In this document: piece by piece, positions 10,701 through 17,745 of the stretch | How the letters are laid out: each line of letters opens with the position of its first letter | Numbering within the stretch: the stretch's first letter is position 1 | NCBI GenBank assembly: GCA_000934455.1 | Contig: KN883849.1 | Coordinates: 105,639-129,715, forward strand | Origin: Apostichopus parvimensis | Taxonomy: Eukaryota; Echinodermata; Holothuroidea; Aspidochirotida; Stichopodidae | DNA: 24,077 nt | Direction: 5' to 3' | The notes under the pieces: generated by a model | Told to the model about the DNA's origin: nothing | The model's input: only the letters and a program-made list of their open reading frames with translations | The model's database searches: none | Translations under genes and position numbers: made by a program

Positions 10701-13700
10701 TAGGATTCAGCTTATTATTGGAAGCTATGGATATCAAGAGGTCCATCATTTTCAGGCTGAAAAAAACAAAGAATAAACAGATTATAAATGAATACAGAAA
10801 TAACAAAATCATATTCATTTGAGCATAGTACAAAAACATGGTACAGGTAGCCTAGATGCATAAAATCTTCAAGACTAAAAGAAGGAACTCTTTAAAACTT
10901 GATCAAAGTTGAATTAACTGTTCCTTTGGTATGCACATTTAAGTTAAAGTCTCAATGTGTGTTTGCAAATGTTAACTTCGACCTTTCCAGCTTACTGCCC
11001 TAAAAGCTCAGTGAAAATAACACCGTTCTATGCAATTTTTGTATCAATAATCATTATTTTTATTGAGTTATCCATCATTAAACAATTTGAGCTGTAAAAA
11101 ATTCGCCAGATTTTTTTTTAACGAGTCCGTAGATTCTACAAACTTCAATCAAAATTTGCAAGCCCCGCCCAACAGATCATTCGCCAATCAAATCTCTCTG
11201 TTTTGTTTACAACCGTTATGCCTGTGTGCTAGACTGTGTTACAGTAGGTCAATACTTGAATATCTTTCTTTCAGTCTTACCGATGTAGCTTGCAAAAGTG
11301 TGTCATTTCCTTCCATTGGAAGGAATAAACAGGTGTTTTCAGATGTTTCCTCAAACCAAAGAAAATGTTTTAGTTACCCTTCAAACAGATGGCACACTTC
11401 AGTGCTATCAATCAATCTCATATAAAAGTCATATATAACTTTTAGTATTATCTATTTATTTCACATCTGACAAAAAAATAATCATGTAGATTCGAAAGGG
11501 GAAAATATTACACTGGATTCAAGATAGTTCCTGGTAGTTACTACACCAGCTTCCACTTACAATACTAGACTGGTATGTTCAGGTATATATATTGAGTTAT
11601 GAAAATTGTACCAGGGTAATATAAATTTGGCACGAGAAACAATAAACATTTCAAGTAGACAAAGTCTGGTAGAGTTAAACAGAAATGATAATTTAAAGAA
11701 ATTTGATGGATAAGTTGTCAATATCAATTGTGTATGCTTATTGCGTATAAAGTGGATAATTTATAGATCTGTAAGTATGTGTGGAGAGAAGATGGCCTTC
11801 TTTACCACTATAGTGGCACTTGCACTTTGGAAAACATAAAAACCACAAGTGGCATCGCACTTTGGACAACATAAAACCATGCAGAAGAAAATAAAATGGC
11901 TATATAAAGGAAAGAAAGTCTGTAAATATAGATCCTAATGTCATAAATATATACAAACTGTCAAATGTTATGTACACATTGTACCCAAAGAAAAGTTAGT
12001 CTTTGGCGTGCCATTCATGCAGTAATCGTAATTTCCCTCTGAAAGACGAACTGTGGAAGTTTAATTCAGAGTTCTCAAGCAGTTCAGGCCTCGAAATTTG
12101 GACTTCTTGGTAAATTTACTGGCTAAATTGGCTAATTTTGTCCTTTGCCGGTAGAAGAAACGAGGTGCAGGCATTTTTCTGCCGGTAGAAATTAAGAACA
12201 CACACATGATTACCCGGTTAATGATCGCTAGTCAAACAATGGGCCTGATATCCATACACAACAGTCGCTCTCAAAAGCCTACAGGTACAGTACTGAACAT
12301 ACAGTAACAGATGTGTGTTTTAATTTTGACCAGTGAGAACTTCATTTTAAAGCCAGTAGATTTCGTAAGCACTCGCAATTTTTAAGAAACTCAGATTGGT
12401 AATTAGGGAGTTGGAAAATTCTAGAACAAGCTGATTTTTGGAAATTGGGACGAAATATATACAGTCTAACGCGGAAATAAAAACAGTGTGCACAGGGAGT
12501 GGAATTATGAAAAGAATGTGAGAAATATTGTACTGTTGATCACTCATGCAGGCAAAAATGTGAGAACTATTGTAGTACTGTTGAATTGTTGATCACTCAT
12601 GCAGGCAAAAATTCACAGACTTGACACAAAACCACTGGTTACTGTACATGTACAGTAAGACTAAAATTTACCGTACCCAATAGTTTTAGGTTCAAAGTTT
12701 AGCAAACATCTTTCAAGGAAAGGTATAAAACAAAACTCAATATCTAACTGGGTCATAACAACAAACATACTACTCTACAGTATATATGTCCTTTGATTGA
12801 CACATACCACGCTATAAATATCTGCAAGACTCACTGTACTGCAGAGCTGGTGCTGGTCTACAGTATTGTACAATACAAGCAGCATATTACATGTTTATAA
12901 TTTATCGAGCTGGTGCCGGTCTATGGTACTGTACAATACACGCAGCATATTACATGAATGGAAATGGTTTAATTACTACACGCTGAAGCCAATATCTGGG
13001 GGGGGGGGACCTAGATCTGGGAAACTGACACACCCATGCTGGGGACTTTAAACTCTCGACCCTGCTATGCAAACTGAAACCAACATTCTGTACATAATTA
13101 TATACGTTGCTAGGTCAACAAGAAGTACAGTAAGTATATATACTGCAGCATTGAATGACTCACTCTGAACCACTTTTAGTACAAACTAATGTTATCGTTC
13201 TTACAGTGTTTAAGTGTTTGAAAGCACATTAAGTACTTTTGTACAGGGTATCATGTAGGGTGGCACTGATTCTTGAGCTGTTATCAGTTTTAATGGTTTC
13301 TATAGATCTTTAAGGAATGGTTTCTTAACGACAACTTTACATTTTATCTTGATGGTAGCCAAGGGTTGAAATAAGGATTTGTGGACCAGGAGCCACTTTC
13401 TAAAAATGTGGCTCCTGGTTCGCGGCAATTTCAGTAGGACCAGGAGCTATTTTCTCACTACCAGGAGCTATTTAAAGGAGAAACAAAATTCAAGTACGGC
13501 ATGTACGTACGTATCAGTACAGGTGTTGTGCGATATATAAACCATGTGCACCAGTGCTATTGTGCATGCACTCGATCAGTTTATCATTTATCAAATCGCT
13601 AGCAGTTACTATAGAGCACTAGCATGCAATGTAGTTTCAGGCTTCTGTGCAGCGCATGATAAGGCTGATATTTACAGGAGTATGCGGGCGCTTATTTGCC

Positions 13701-16505
13701 GACAAAGTAGCGCCCGTACGTATTGTATTTTCATGTCCAGGGGCGCTATTTTAGTGCTTGCGGGCGCAAATAGCGCCTGGGCGCCCGCTTATTTCAACCC
13801 TTGATGGTAGCTAGTGGAGAGCACTCCAGGACACGGTACGATCAATAATGCTCGGTTTAAAGGGTCGAGCAGCGAAAATGTACATTTATATGTGGATCTG
13901 TGCTGCAATGATGTGTTGATTTGCTGGGTGCACACATCAAATAAGATCTACTGTATATAGCCTCCAACAGCCTGTGTCTGTTAATTCACAGGTCTACAAA
14001 GTAGATGGTGAATTAAGATATGAAGGCAGGGCTCTGATTGACTCTGGATTGACAGCAGGTTAAAAAAAAAACCTCTTATATTTGTTGGTCTGACATATAT
14101 ACATACATTATATCTAGGTATTCACTGATAAACAAGCACAGCCCTGGGGAATAAAAGGGGGGGTGAATGTTAGTTAGTTCATTCACACATTCTCTCACTC
14201 TTTAGTACTTGGCTGTAAAGTACTCAGCTGTTAGAGGGGCTAATATTATCAGGAACCTTAAAAATTTGAAGTATTATTTAGTCTGAAAAAATTGAATATG
14301 GTACAGTCTAAAAACAGCAGTTTTATTAATGTTCTCTAATGCAGGACATTGGCTCAACAAACAAGCTCATACCCAAGTAGTGGGATGGGGGGGGGAGGGG
14401 GGCATCCACATTTTCCTGGCTACATAGTATTTCTTGCGGTGGGTAAAAAAGGGCAGTGAGTAAAGTGCTTCAAATGTCAAAAAACAAAATCCAGCACCAT
14501 TTCGCAGCTAGGTACCCTTAGTCAAATATATACAAAAAAAAAAAGAGGAAAAAACCTGTCGCTTTTGCCCAGTGTTCAATAAAAAAGGTTCCAGATCTTC
14601 AATTAAATTCAGCAAGTACTGTATCCTACTGAAAACATGCATTGGGACAGATTGTACTTTATCATTAGATTTGATAGACCAGACAAGCTGCTCATACTCC
14701 ATCTAGAGCTATCCACAGTGGAACTCATTTTCCTATACAATCCTCATTTTACGGTGAACTCCGTTATCTGAACAGGCAAAGGGATCACTGATGCTTATCT
14801 CCCTGCTATGTGGAACCTAGTTTTAGCTCATCTGTATTACAGTATGAACAGTGAATATCCTGAGTCATACATTACCTATGCAGCAGCTCAGAGAGGTTTG
14901 AATAGCCATGGAATTGGGGATCAATCTAAAGGCCTTCCTAACAATACTGAATGCATTCCACATCCAGGGTATTATTTTAAAGCTAGTTCTAGATTACCTG
15001 AAAATACTGTTCCATGTGAAGGGATGTGCTCACACCCAGGGTACAGTATTATTTAAGCTAGTTAGGTTACCTGAAACTACTCTTCAGTGCAGGAATGTGC
15101 TCACGCCCGGCACAAACAGTACTTTGAACGTTTCGGCAAGTATGGGTGAATACATGGCACACACGTTAGCTCCAGGATTAGGTGTAAAAGATAGCATCAT
15201 TTGCCATCTAAGCATACCTCAGTTGCATAAAGTTTCCACCTCATCCCTTAGACCCCTCCCCTCCCCCCTCTCCAGGACGTGGATCACACTACCGCACAGA
15301 TCCGCCCGGCACTCAAATATTCCTGAGCACGTCTCTGGAAGTGTTCGGCAATTTAACTAGAGCTCCTAGGGTCGATTCTGTTCATATGAGGAAAACATGT
15401 CAGTACCATACTATCAAGTCATGCATTGCTACAATCTGTCCTGTACATTATATTCATGTGTTCTATTCATAATAAGAATCATAATAATAATAATAATAAT
15501 GATGATAATAATAATTATAATTATAATAACCATAACCATAATAATAATCATGATAATAATAATAATAATAATAATCATAATCATCATCATCATCATAATA
15601 ATGATAATAATAATAATCATAATAATAATAATCAGTGCAGTTATTTTTACGACGCTTAAGCGACCACAAATGTGGGAGAAACCCGCATGGGCTTATGGAC
15701 AGTTTACACGTCGAGTGGCTTCCAATTTAACATTTTAATTCAAATTTTGAATCTTTTCATGCGTTCTATTCATGTGTTCGACAGATGATCCTGGAAACAG
15801 AAGTCTGGTTTGGGAATTTATGAGTTTTGGGGAATTTATGAGTGAGGATACACACAGTACTACACCTGTCTCTACTCTACTTACAGTAATGTACTTTCCT
15901 CATCAACATAACCTAGCTGAACTTCATTGGCTCCCTATCAGCTACAGAATTCAGTATAAACTACTTCTTCTCACCTTTTGTGCTCATCATCTGAAAGAGC
16001 CTGTGTACCTGTCGCAACTTCTCTTGCCTTATATTCCAACTAGCACACTTCGTTCCTCCAACAAACTGTATTTAACTGTTCCTAAACCACGCTTGAAGAC
16101 CTATGGTTACAGAAGCTTTGAATACTCTGGCTCTTATCTCTGGAACAAGTTACCAGACCACATTCGAACATGCTCTAAAATTTCTACATGTATTCAAAAG
16201 TCTACTTAAGTCCCATCTTTTCACTTGTTCTTTTGTAAATTAATCTGCTTTCTTTGTAAAGCGCCTTGAGCAGTGACTTTTGTCTACTGATTTGGCGCTA
16301 TATAAGTCTCATTTATTATATTATTATAGTGAATAACGTGCCTGTAGATAGGAACATTTAAGTTACAATATACATTTCATCACATCATGGTAGTACTATA
16401 CCTTGGATCAACTGTAGCCTCCACTGTTTTGCCATTTGGGAGCTGGATGCTCAAGATGCGGTTCCCATCCCCATCCAGAGAGCCTTCAGGCGTTGAGCTA
16501 CTCAT
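1598..16505 (-). CDS. cobl: Cordon-bleu (COBL/COBLL1) homologue, seven coding exons
   Basis: This is the spliced gene model of the window: join of 16505-16402, 10756-10648, 10026-9910, 8353-8134, 7603-7554, 3360-2901 and 1797-1598 on the minus strand, 1260 nt, 419 residues plus TAA. Residues about 17-184 match the cordon-bleu ubiquitin-like region (MMDLL plus N-K-LNP around residues 38-53; a TVRL strand at 112-115; an L-VFPDICEERGVD segment near 135-149). Residues 241-246 are KKRPAP and 280-285 KKRRAP, the signature motifs that in vertebrate Cobl bind SH3 domains such as syndapin. In vertebrates the family organises cortical actin and neuronal or ciliary morphogenesis. All six junctions have GT-AG borders and compatible phases, which is strong support. 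The product is much shorter than vertebrate COBL (over 1200 residues, from memory) and no WH2 motif is visible. Further phase-0 exons in the 4.2-kb intron 5, or a continuation beyond exon 7, cannot be excluded. Confidence 0.85.
1798..2900 (-). other. cobl intron 6
   Basis: A 1103-bp phase-1 intron with GT at 2899-2900 and AG at 1798-1799. Apart from the 26-bp tandem repeat at 2161-2233 no recognisable element was seen. Confidence 0.7.
2161..2233. repeat. 26-bp tandem repeat, about 2.8 copies
   Basis: Unit ATGGGGTCCAATGCTTGGGC plus CTACCT begins at 2161, 2187 and 2213, the last copy truncated after GGGCC. The copies are identical, so the expansion is recent. It lies in cobl intron 6, and the open frame running across it on the plus strand (2161-2379) is repeat translation. 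Confidence 0.9.
2901..3360 (-). CDS. cobl: cobl coding exon 6 (proline-rich, KKRRAP motifs)
   Basis: This exon encodes residues 201-353 plus one base of codon 354. The acceptor is TTCTACAG at 3361-3363 and the donor is GCAG/GTCAGT. Two basic-proline motifs are visible: KKRPAPLPPSLPP (residue 241 on, DNA about 3240) and KKRRAPPAPP (residue 280 on, DNA about 3123). In vertebrate Cobl the KRAP-type motifs recruit syndapin/PACSIN SH3 domains. The remainder is acidic and Ser-rich, probably disordered. The exon is more GC-rich than its surroundings, and several antisense and out-of-frame open frames over it are by-products of that composition. Confidence 0.9.
4997..5067. repeat. TTCAAGTACAG / TACAG short tandem repeat
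   Basis: GGTTCAAGTACAG, AAGTTCAAGTACAG, then TACAG units in series and two further GTTCAAGTACAG units, a mixed 5-bp and 13-17 bp periodicity. It is one of the densest occurrences of the TACAGTA word that recurs throughout the window. Confidence 0.85.
6249..6320. repeat. Tandem duplication of 35-37 bp
   Basis: The unit AATAGGGATTATCT, then 9-11 variable bases, then CCTATGGTATCTAT occurs at 6249-6283 and again at 6284-6320, with a few differences between copies. Confidence 0.8.
6310..6894 (+). pseudogene. Possible decayed coding relic of unknown family
   Basis: A plus-strand frame stays open for 585 nt with one internal stop (TGA at 6682-6684) and ends TAG at 6892-6894. The translation includes LFKIRRDFYDDEVNMCVDKR, then an aliphatic/Ser/Thr-rich second half. 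I do not recognise the family. The length in an AT-rich intron and its compositional complexity are above what I expect by chance. It could be a degraded transposon ORF or retrocopy, or chance. It lies antisense within cobl intron 5. Confidence 0.25.
7554..7603 (-). CDS. cobl: cobl coding exon 5 (50-nt micro-exon)
   Basis: This 50-nt exon is bounded by CCACAG on the 5' side and AAG/GTAAGC on the 3' side. Two bases complete codon 184 (Asp), then residues 185-200 read GENKRKSGIFGKFKRK. Vertebrate COBL has a comparable basic, Phe-rich stretch (K-KKFLGFFK--KR) right after its ubiquitin-like region, so position and composition both fit. It bridges the phase-1 end of exon 4 to the phase-0 start of exon 6 exactly. 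Confidence 0.82.
7604..8133 (-). other. cobl intron 4
   Basis: A 530-bp phase-1 intron with GT donor at 8132-8133 and AG acceptor at 7604-7605. No repeat or other element recognised. Confidence 0.7.
8134..8353 (-). CDS. cobl: cobl coding exon 4 (second ubiquitin-like half)
   Basis: This exon encodes residues 111-183 plus one base of codon 184. The acceptor CTACTCTTTTTACAG precedes HTVRLTIH, and the donor is GCAG/GTAGGT. The segment TVRLTIHSSRNHK, then T-KEVFPDICEERGVDASLY-L, then DLSKTIESFGTLDFDL parallels the vertebrate VRLVVNY, then LQNILPVICAKCEV, then ELSKSLNELG segments of the Cobl domain (family sequence recalled from memory). It is the most strongly conserved exon. Read-through past the donor gives a few extra codons to a stop near 8081, which is why the exon looks longer if left unspliced. 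Confidence 0.9.
8354..9909 (-). other. cobl intron 3
   Basis: A 1556-bp phase-0 intron between exons 3 and 4. It contains a tRNA-derived SINE (about 8520-8814). The rest (8815-9909) is AT-rich and nothing was recognised, apart from the 12-bp palindrome TACTGTACAGTA near 9482-9493. Confidence 0.7.
8520..8814 (-). mobile_element. tRNA-derived SINE
   Basis: On the minus strand the element starts near 8814 with a tRNA-like head: box A-like TGGTCAAATGG (8794-8804) and a perfect box B GGTTCGATTCC (8752-8762). The tRNA-related part is followed by TTGGGCAAGGCATTTTAGC and CATTGCCTC, then ACCCGGGTGCATAAATGAGGG, a conserved-looking body of the kind shared by marine invertebrate SINEs. The remainder to about 8520 is probably the 3' region, but the end is not defined by a tail. 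The cloverleaf is too degenerate for a functional tRNA gene. Confidence 0.75.
9910..10026 (-). CDS. cobl: cobl coding exon 3
   Basis: This exon encodes residues 72-110 in phase 0 at both ends. The acceptor is TTTTTCTTCACTTGCAG and the donor is GAG/GTAAGA, both strong. The segment YTPSQSAGDIIGGSIMLVPK occupies the place of the vertebrate FKPN-IGTL-V-TV-LK stretch that closes the first Cobl half-domain. It is followed by a charged linker (KKEREQFS, then KGNKKSG). Each end joins exons 2 and 4 without shifting frame. Confidence 0.85.
10027..10647 (-). other. cobl intron 2
   Basis: A 621-bp phase-0 intron between exons 2 and 3. Nearly half of it consists of two copies of a duplicated block (10335-10463 and 10496-10632). 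Confidence 0.75.
10335..10632. repeat. Direct duplication of an approximately 130-bp block
   Basis: Copy one (10335-10463) and copy two (10496-10632) share CTGTAAATCTCTAAATTAAG, the GGGAAGCTAGGCTAAATTC stretch and a CAATGAACATCCATGTTCAG end running into a (CA)n tract. They differ by a few substitutions and small indels. The second copy ends about 15 bases from the exon 2 donor. A partial third resemblance (GAACATATATCTTTGAGA at about 10118) suggests the original unit was longer. Confidence 0.9.
10648..10756 (-). CDS. cobl: cobl coding exon 2 (MMDLL exon)
   Basis: This exon encodes residues 35-71. The acceptor is a clear T-rich tract ending TTTCAG and the donor reads GTG/GTGAGG. One base completes codon 35 (Ser) and the exon ends in phase 0. 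The start, SLKMMDLLISIASNNKLNP, matches the most recognisable N-terminal motif of cordon-bleu proteins (MMDLL, about eight residues, then LNP). This is the best single anchor for family assignment of the first half-domain. The sequence immediately past the donor belongs to a locally duplicated block (10496-10632). Confidence 0.88.
11812..11880. repeat. Tandem duplication of about 35 bp
   Basis: AGTGGCACTTGCACTTTGGA with an AAACATAAAAACCAC end (11812-11846) is followed by AAGTGGCATCGCACTTTGGA with CAACATAAAACCAT (11847-11880). Confidence 0.8.
12517..12611. repeat. Tandem duplication of 42-53 bp
   Basis: ATGTGAGAAATATTGTACTG followed by TTGATCACTCATGCAGGC (12517-12558) is repeated at 12559-12611 with an 11-bp insertion around GTAGTACTGTTGAATTG. 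Confidence 0.85.
12639..12658. repeat. Perfect 20-bp palindrome
   Basis: TTACTGTACATGTACAGTAA is its own reverse complement. It combines two copies of the TACAGTA/TACTGTA word around CATG. Confidence 0.9.
12844..12956. repeat. Direct duplication of about 50 bp
   Basis: GAGCTGGTGCTGGTCTACAG, then TATTGTACAATACAAGC and AGCATATTACATG (12844-12893) is repeated at 12907-12956 with five or so substitutions, separated by 13 AT-rich bases. Confidence 0.85.
13360..13803. mobile_element. Complete hAT-type MITE, 444 bp, with 8-bp target duplications
   Basis: Terminal inverted repeats CAAGGGTTGAAATAAG (13360-13375) and its exact reverse complement (13788-13803) are perfect over 16 bp. The flanking 8-bp duplications ATGGTAGC at 13352-13359 and 13804-13811 are identical, diagnostic of hAT insertion. 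Subterminal structure includes an 11-bp inverted repeat CCAGGAGCCAC/GTGGCTCCTGG (13386-13418), repeated CCAGGAGCTATTT on the left and GGGCGC/GCGCCC motifs on the right. There is no transposase, and the small plus-strand open frame 13544-13804 is probably incidental. It must have been mobilised in trans. Confidence 0.88.
14950..15115. repeat. 71-72 bp minisatellite, about 2.3 copies
   Basis: Three successive starts, TTCCACATCCAGGGT (about 14957), GGGATGTGCTCACACCCAGG (15021) and GGAATGTGCTCACGCCCGG (15092), with AAGCTAGTT and TTACCTGAAA in the first two units. The copies are diverged, so the array is older than the 26-bp repeat in intron 6. Confidence 0.75.
15473..15640. repeat. ATA/ATC-rich trinucleotide microsatellite
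   Basis: About 170 bp of imperfect AAT, ATG and ATC triplets. Open frames across it on both strands are low-complexity poly-Ile/Asn/Tyr artefacts. It abuts a dispersed repeat (15622-15720) and may be its expanded 3' tail. Confidence 0.92.
15622..15720 (-). repeat. Dispersed repeat, copy 1 (microsatellite-tailed)
   Basis: AATAATCAGTGCAGTTATTT followed by TTACGACGCTTAAGCGACCACA and GGGCTTATGGACAG...ACACGTC is shared with 17655-17745. On the minus strand the unit runs into (ATT)n, as SINE or LINE 3' ends do. The family is not identified. Confidence 0.65.
15890..16331 (+). mobile_element. 3' fragment of a CR1/L2/Jockey-like LINE
   Basis: The translation from about 15901 contains LAELHWLPISYRIQYKLLLL, then PVYLSQLLLPYIPTSTLRSS, VPKPRLKTYGYRSF and LWNKLPDHIR. 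This is the characteristic C-terminal end of non-LTR retrotransposon ORF2 (LHWLPV, LRSS, RLKT-G-R-F, LWN-LP). After about 16190 the family-like ending (FKSLLKSHLF) continues in another frame, so a frameshift has occurred. The 3' UTR has the usual GCGCCTTGAGCA and TTGGCGCTATATAA segments and a TTATTA tail. The 5' part of the LINE is missing, as is common after incomplete reverse transcription. Confidence 0.85.
16402..16505 (-). CDS. cobl: cobl coding exon 1 (start codon)
   Basis: This exon encodes residues 1-34 plus two bases of codon 35, ending TVDP followed by AG. The ATG at 16505 has a good context (CACCATGA) and an in-frame TGA four codons upstream, so this start is well supported. The segment ILSIQLPNGKTVEATV resembles the first beta-strand pair of the Cobl ubiquitin-like region, where vertebrates have a similar hydrophobic V-LPSGLEK stretch. 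The donor reads AAG/GTATAG and the exon ends in phase 2. A 7-bp inverted repeat (AAAGTTG/CAACTTT, 16527-16546) lies just upstream, probably in the 5' UTR. Confidence 0.8.
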
Positions 16506-17343
16506 GGTGCTAACTCACACCTTCCGAAAGTTGTGCCCGCAACTTTGATTCACATTAAGTTGTACCGTACGTCCTTGCTGAAAGCTTTCTCAAGTTTTAG
16601 CCAAAACAATGTCTTCTGAATGGAGTTATGGTCCTGATTCAGGCATTTAAATTATCTGTTGGGAGTTAAAACCAAAAACAAATAGACAAGTGAAGCATCA
16701 GTAATATACTGAATTTATACCATCGAGCTCCATGGTTATACATGTATACAATACATGGGCAGCTGTACAGTATAAAAGTTACATGAAGAGTTTGTCCAAC
16801 AACAACACTTACCCTGTTCTCCAGTGGATCCAATTACTAATTTAGCGTGTATCGTACTTAATACCTACATTTTTAGAAAGAAGTCCAATTGATGATAACA
16901 TCAGCTGTACATATCTAGGCCTATATATCTGCTTATCACAAACACATTTTACACTGTAGTGACTCTTATTGTGGCTGCTAAATTTCCATTTGTTCAGTCA
17001 ATGCATGGTTAAACTATGCAAGACAACTTTGTTTAAAGAATCTGCAAACAAGGCCTGACTATACTAACTAAAATCTTATCAAACTGGTCGATCATATAAG
17101 CTGTAAATATTCTGATAAACTTTGAACCCTTTCTGCTCTTAAAGGATATTAAACTCCACACTTTACTGTTAGGTCGGAGCAAACTAAAACCAATCCAAGA
17201 GTATATATGTACACCAATCATCATTTTTATAAAGATTATTAACCCAGTAAAAATATGCAACAATTATGCCGGTTTTGACAAGTCAACACTCAGCAAGGGT
17301 AGTAATAAAATAATTTGGAGTGTTTAGATTCTTCCCTGATGGA

Positions 17344-17371
17344 CCATGGAGCTATGTTTATAGCTCCATGG
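17344..17371. repeat. Perfect 12-bp hairpin with 4-nt loop
   Basis: CCATGGAGCTAT (17344-17355), loop GTTT, and ATAGCTCCATGG (17360-17371). Confidence 0.9.
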
Positions 17372-17654
17372 ATGGACACAGATCATGATCCAGGTATTCC
17401 AATCAAAACGCTGAATAAATTAAAGCACAAAGCTGCCACTGATGTTGACTCAAAAGAAATTGAATATATACCTTGAGCAGTAGCATAAGTCTCTATGCCT
17501 CCTTAGTACAGTAGTAGAACAGCCTAGCTAACCATAGATTATAAATTGCAATTGTATGTCCAGACTTGTGTTCTCCATAATTTACTAAATTTCGATAACA
17601 GCTTAATATTAAGTTTGGTAAGTACTGTATACTACATTGGTTGATTTGGTTAAA

Positions 17655-17745
17655 TCATCATAATAATCAGGCAGTTATTTTTATGACGCTTTAAGCGACC
17701 ACATGTCAGGGCTTATGGATTACAACTTTCACGTCAGGTGACCAA
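17655..17745 (-). repeat. Dispersed repeat, copy 2
   Basis: AATCATCATAATAATCAGGC, then AGTTATTTTTATGACGCTTT and AAGCGACCACA, GGGCTTATGGATTACA and CACGTC match the repeat at 15622-15720, in the same orientation. It lies upstream of coding exon 1, so the two copies bracket that exon. A C-rich run (CCCCCTCCCCCACCCCC, about 17783-17799) lies some 40 bases beyond the copy. Confidence 0.65.

Larger units (their letters stand above)
10757..16401 (-). other. cobl intron 1 (5.6 kb)
   Basis: The largest intron separates the first coding exon from the MMDLL exon. It carries most repeats of the gene: tandem duplications at 11812, 12517 and 12844, a complete hAT MITE (13360-13803), a minisatellite (14950-15115), an ATA/ATC microsatellite (15473-15640) and a LINE 3' fragment (15890-16331). 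The stretches 10860-11800, 11881-12510 and 13812-14940 hold no gene or element that I can name. A 120-codon open frame at 11063-11425 (plus) has no recognisable domain. Confidence 0.7.

Noticed and set aside
11063-11425. 120-codon plus-strand frame in intron 1
   Set aside because: No domain, signal or homology recognised, and a frame of this length is expected occasionally in 24 kb. I cannot separate it from chance.
15397-15738. Open frames on both strands (poly-Ile, Asn, Tyr, Asp)
   Set aside because: They translate the trinucleotide microsatellite.
16527-16546. Hairpin AAAGTTG/CAACTTT in the presumed 5' UTR as a regulatory element
   Set aside because: Only a 7-bp stem, likely by chance; noted with exon 1 but not called as regulatory.
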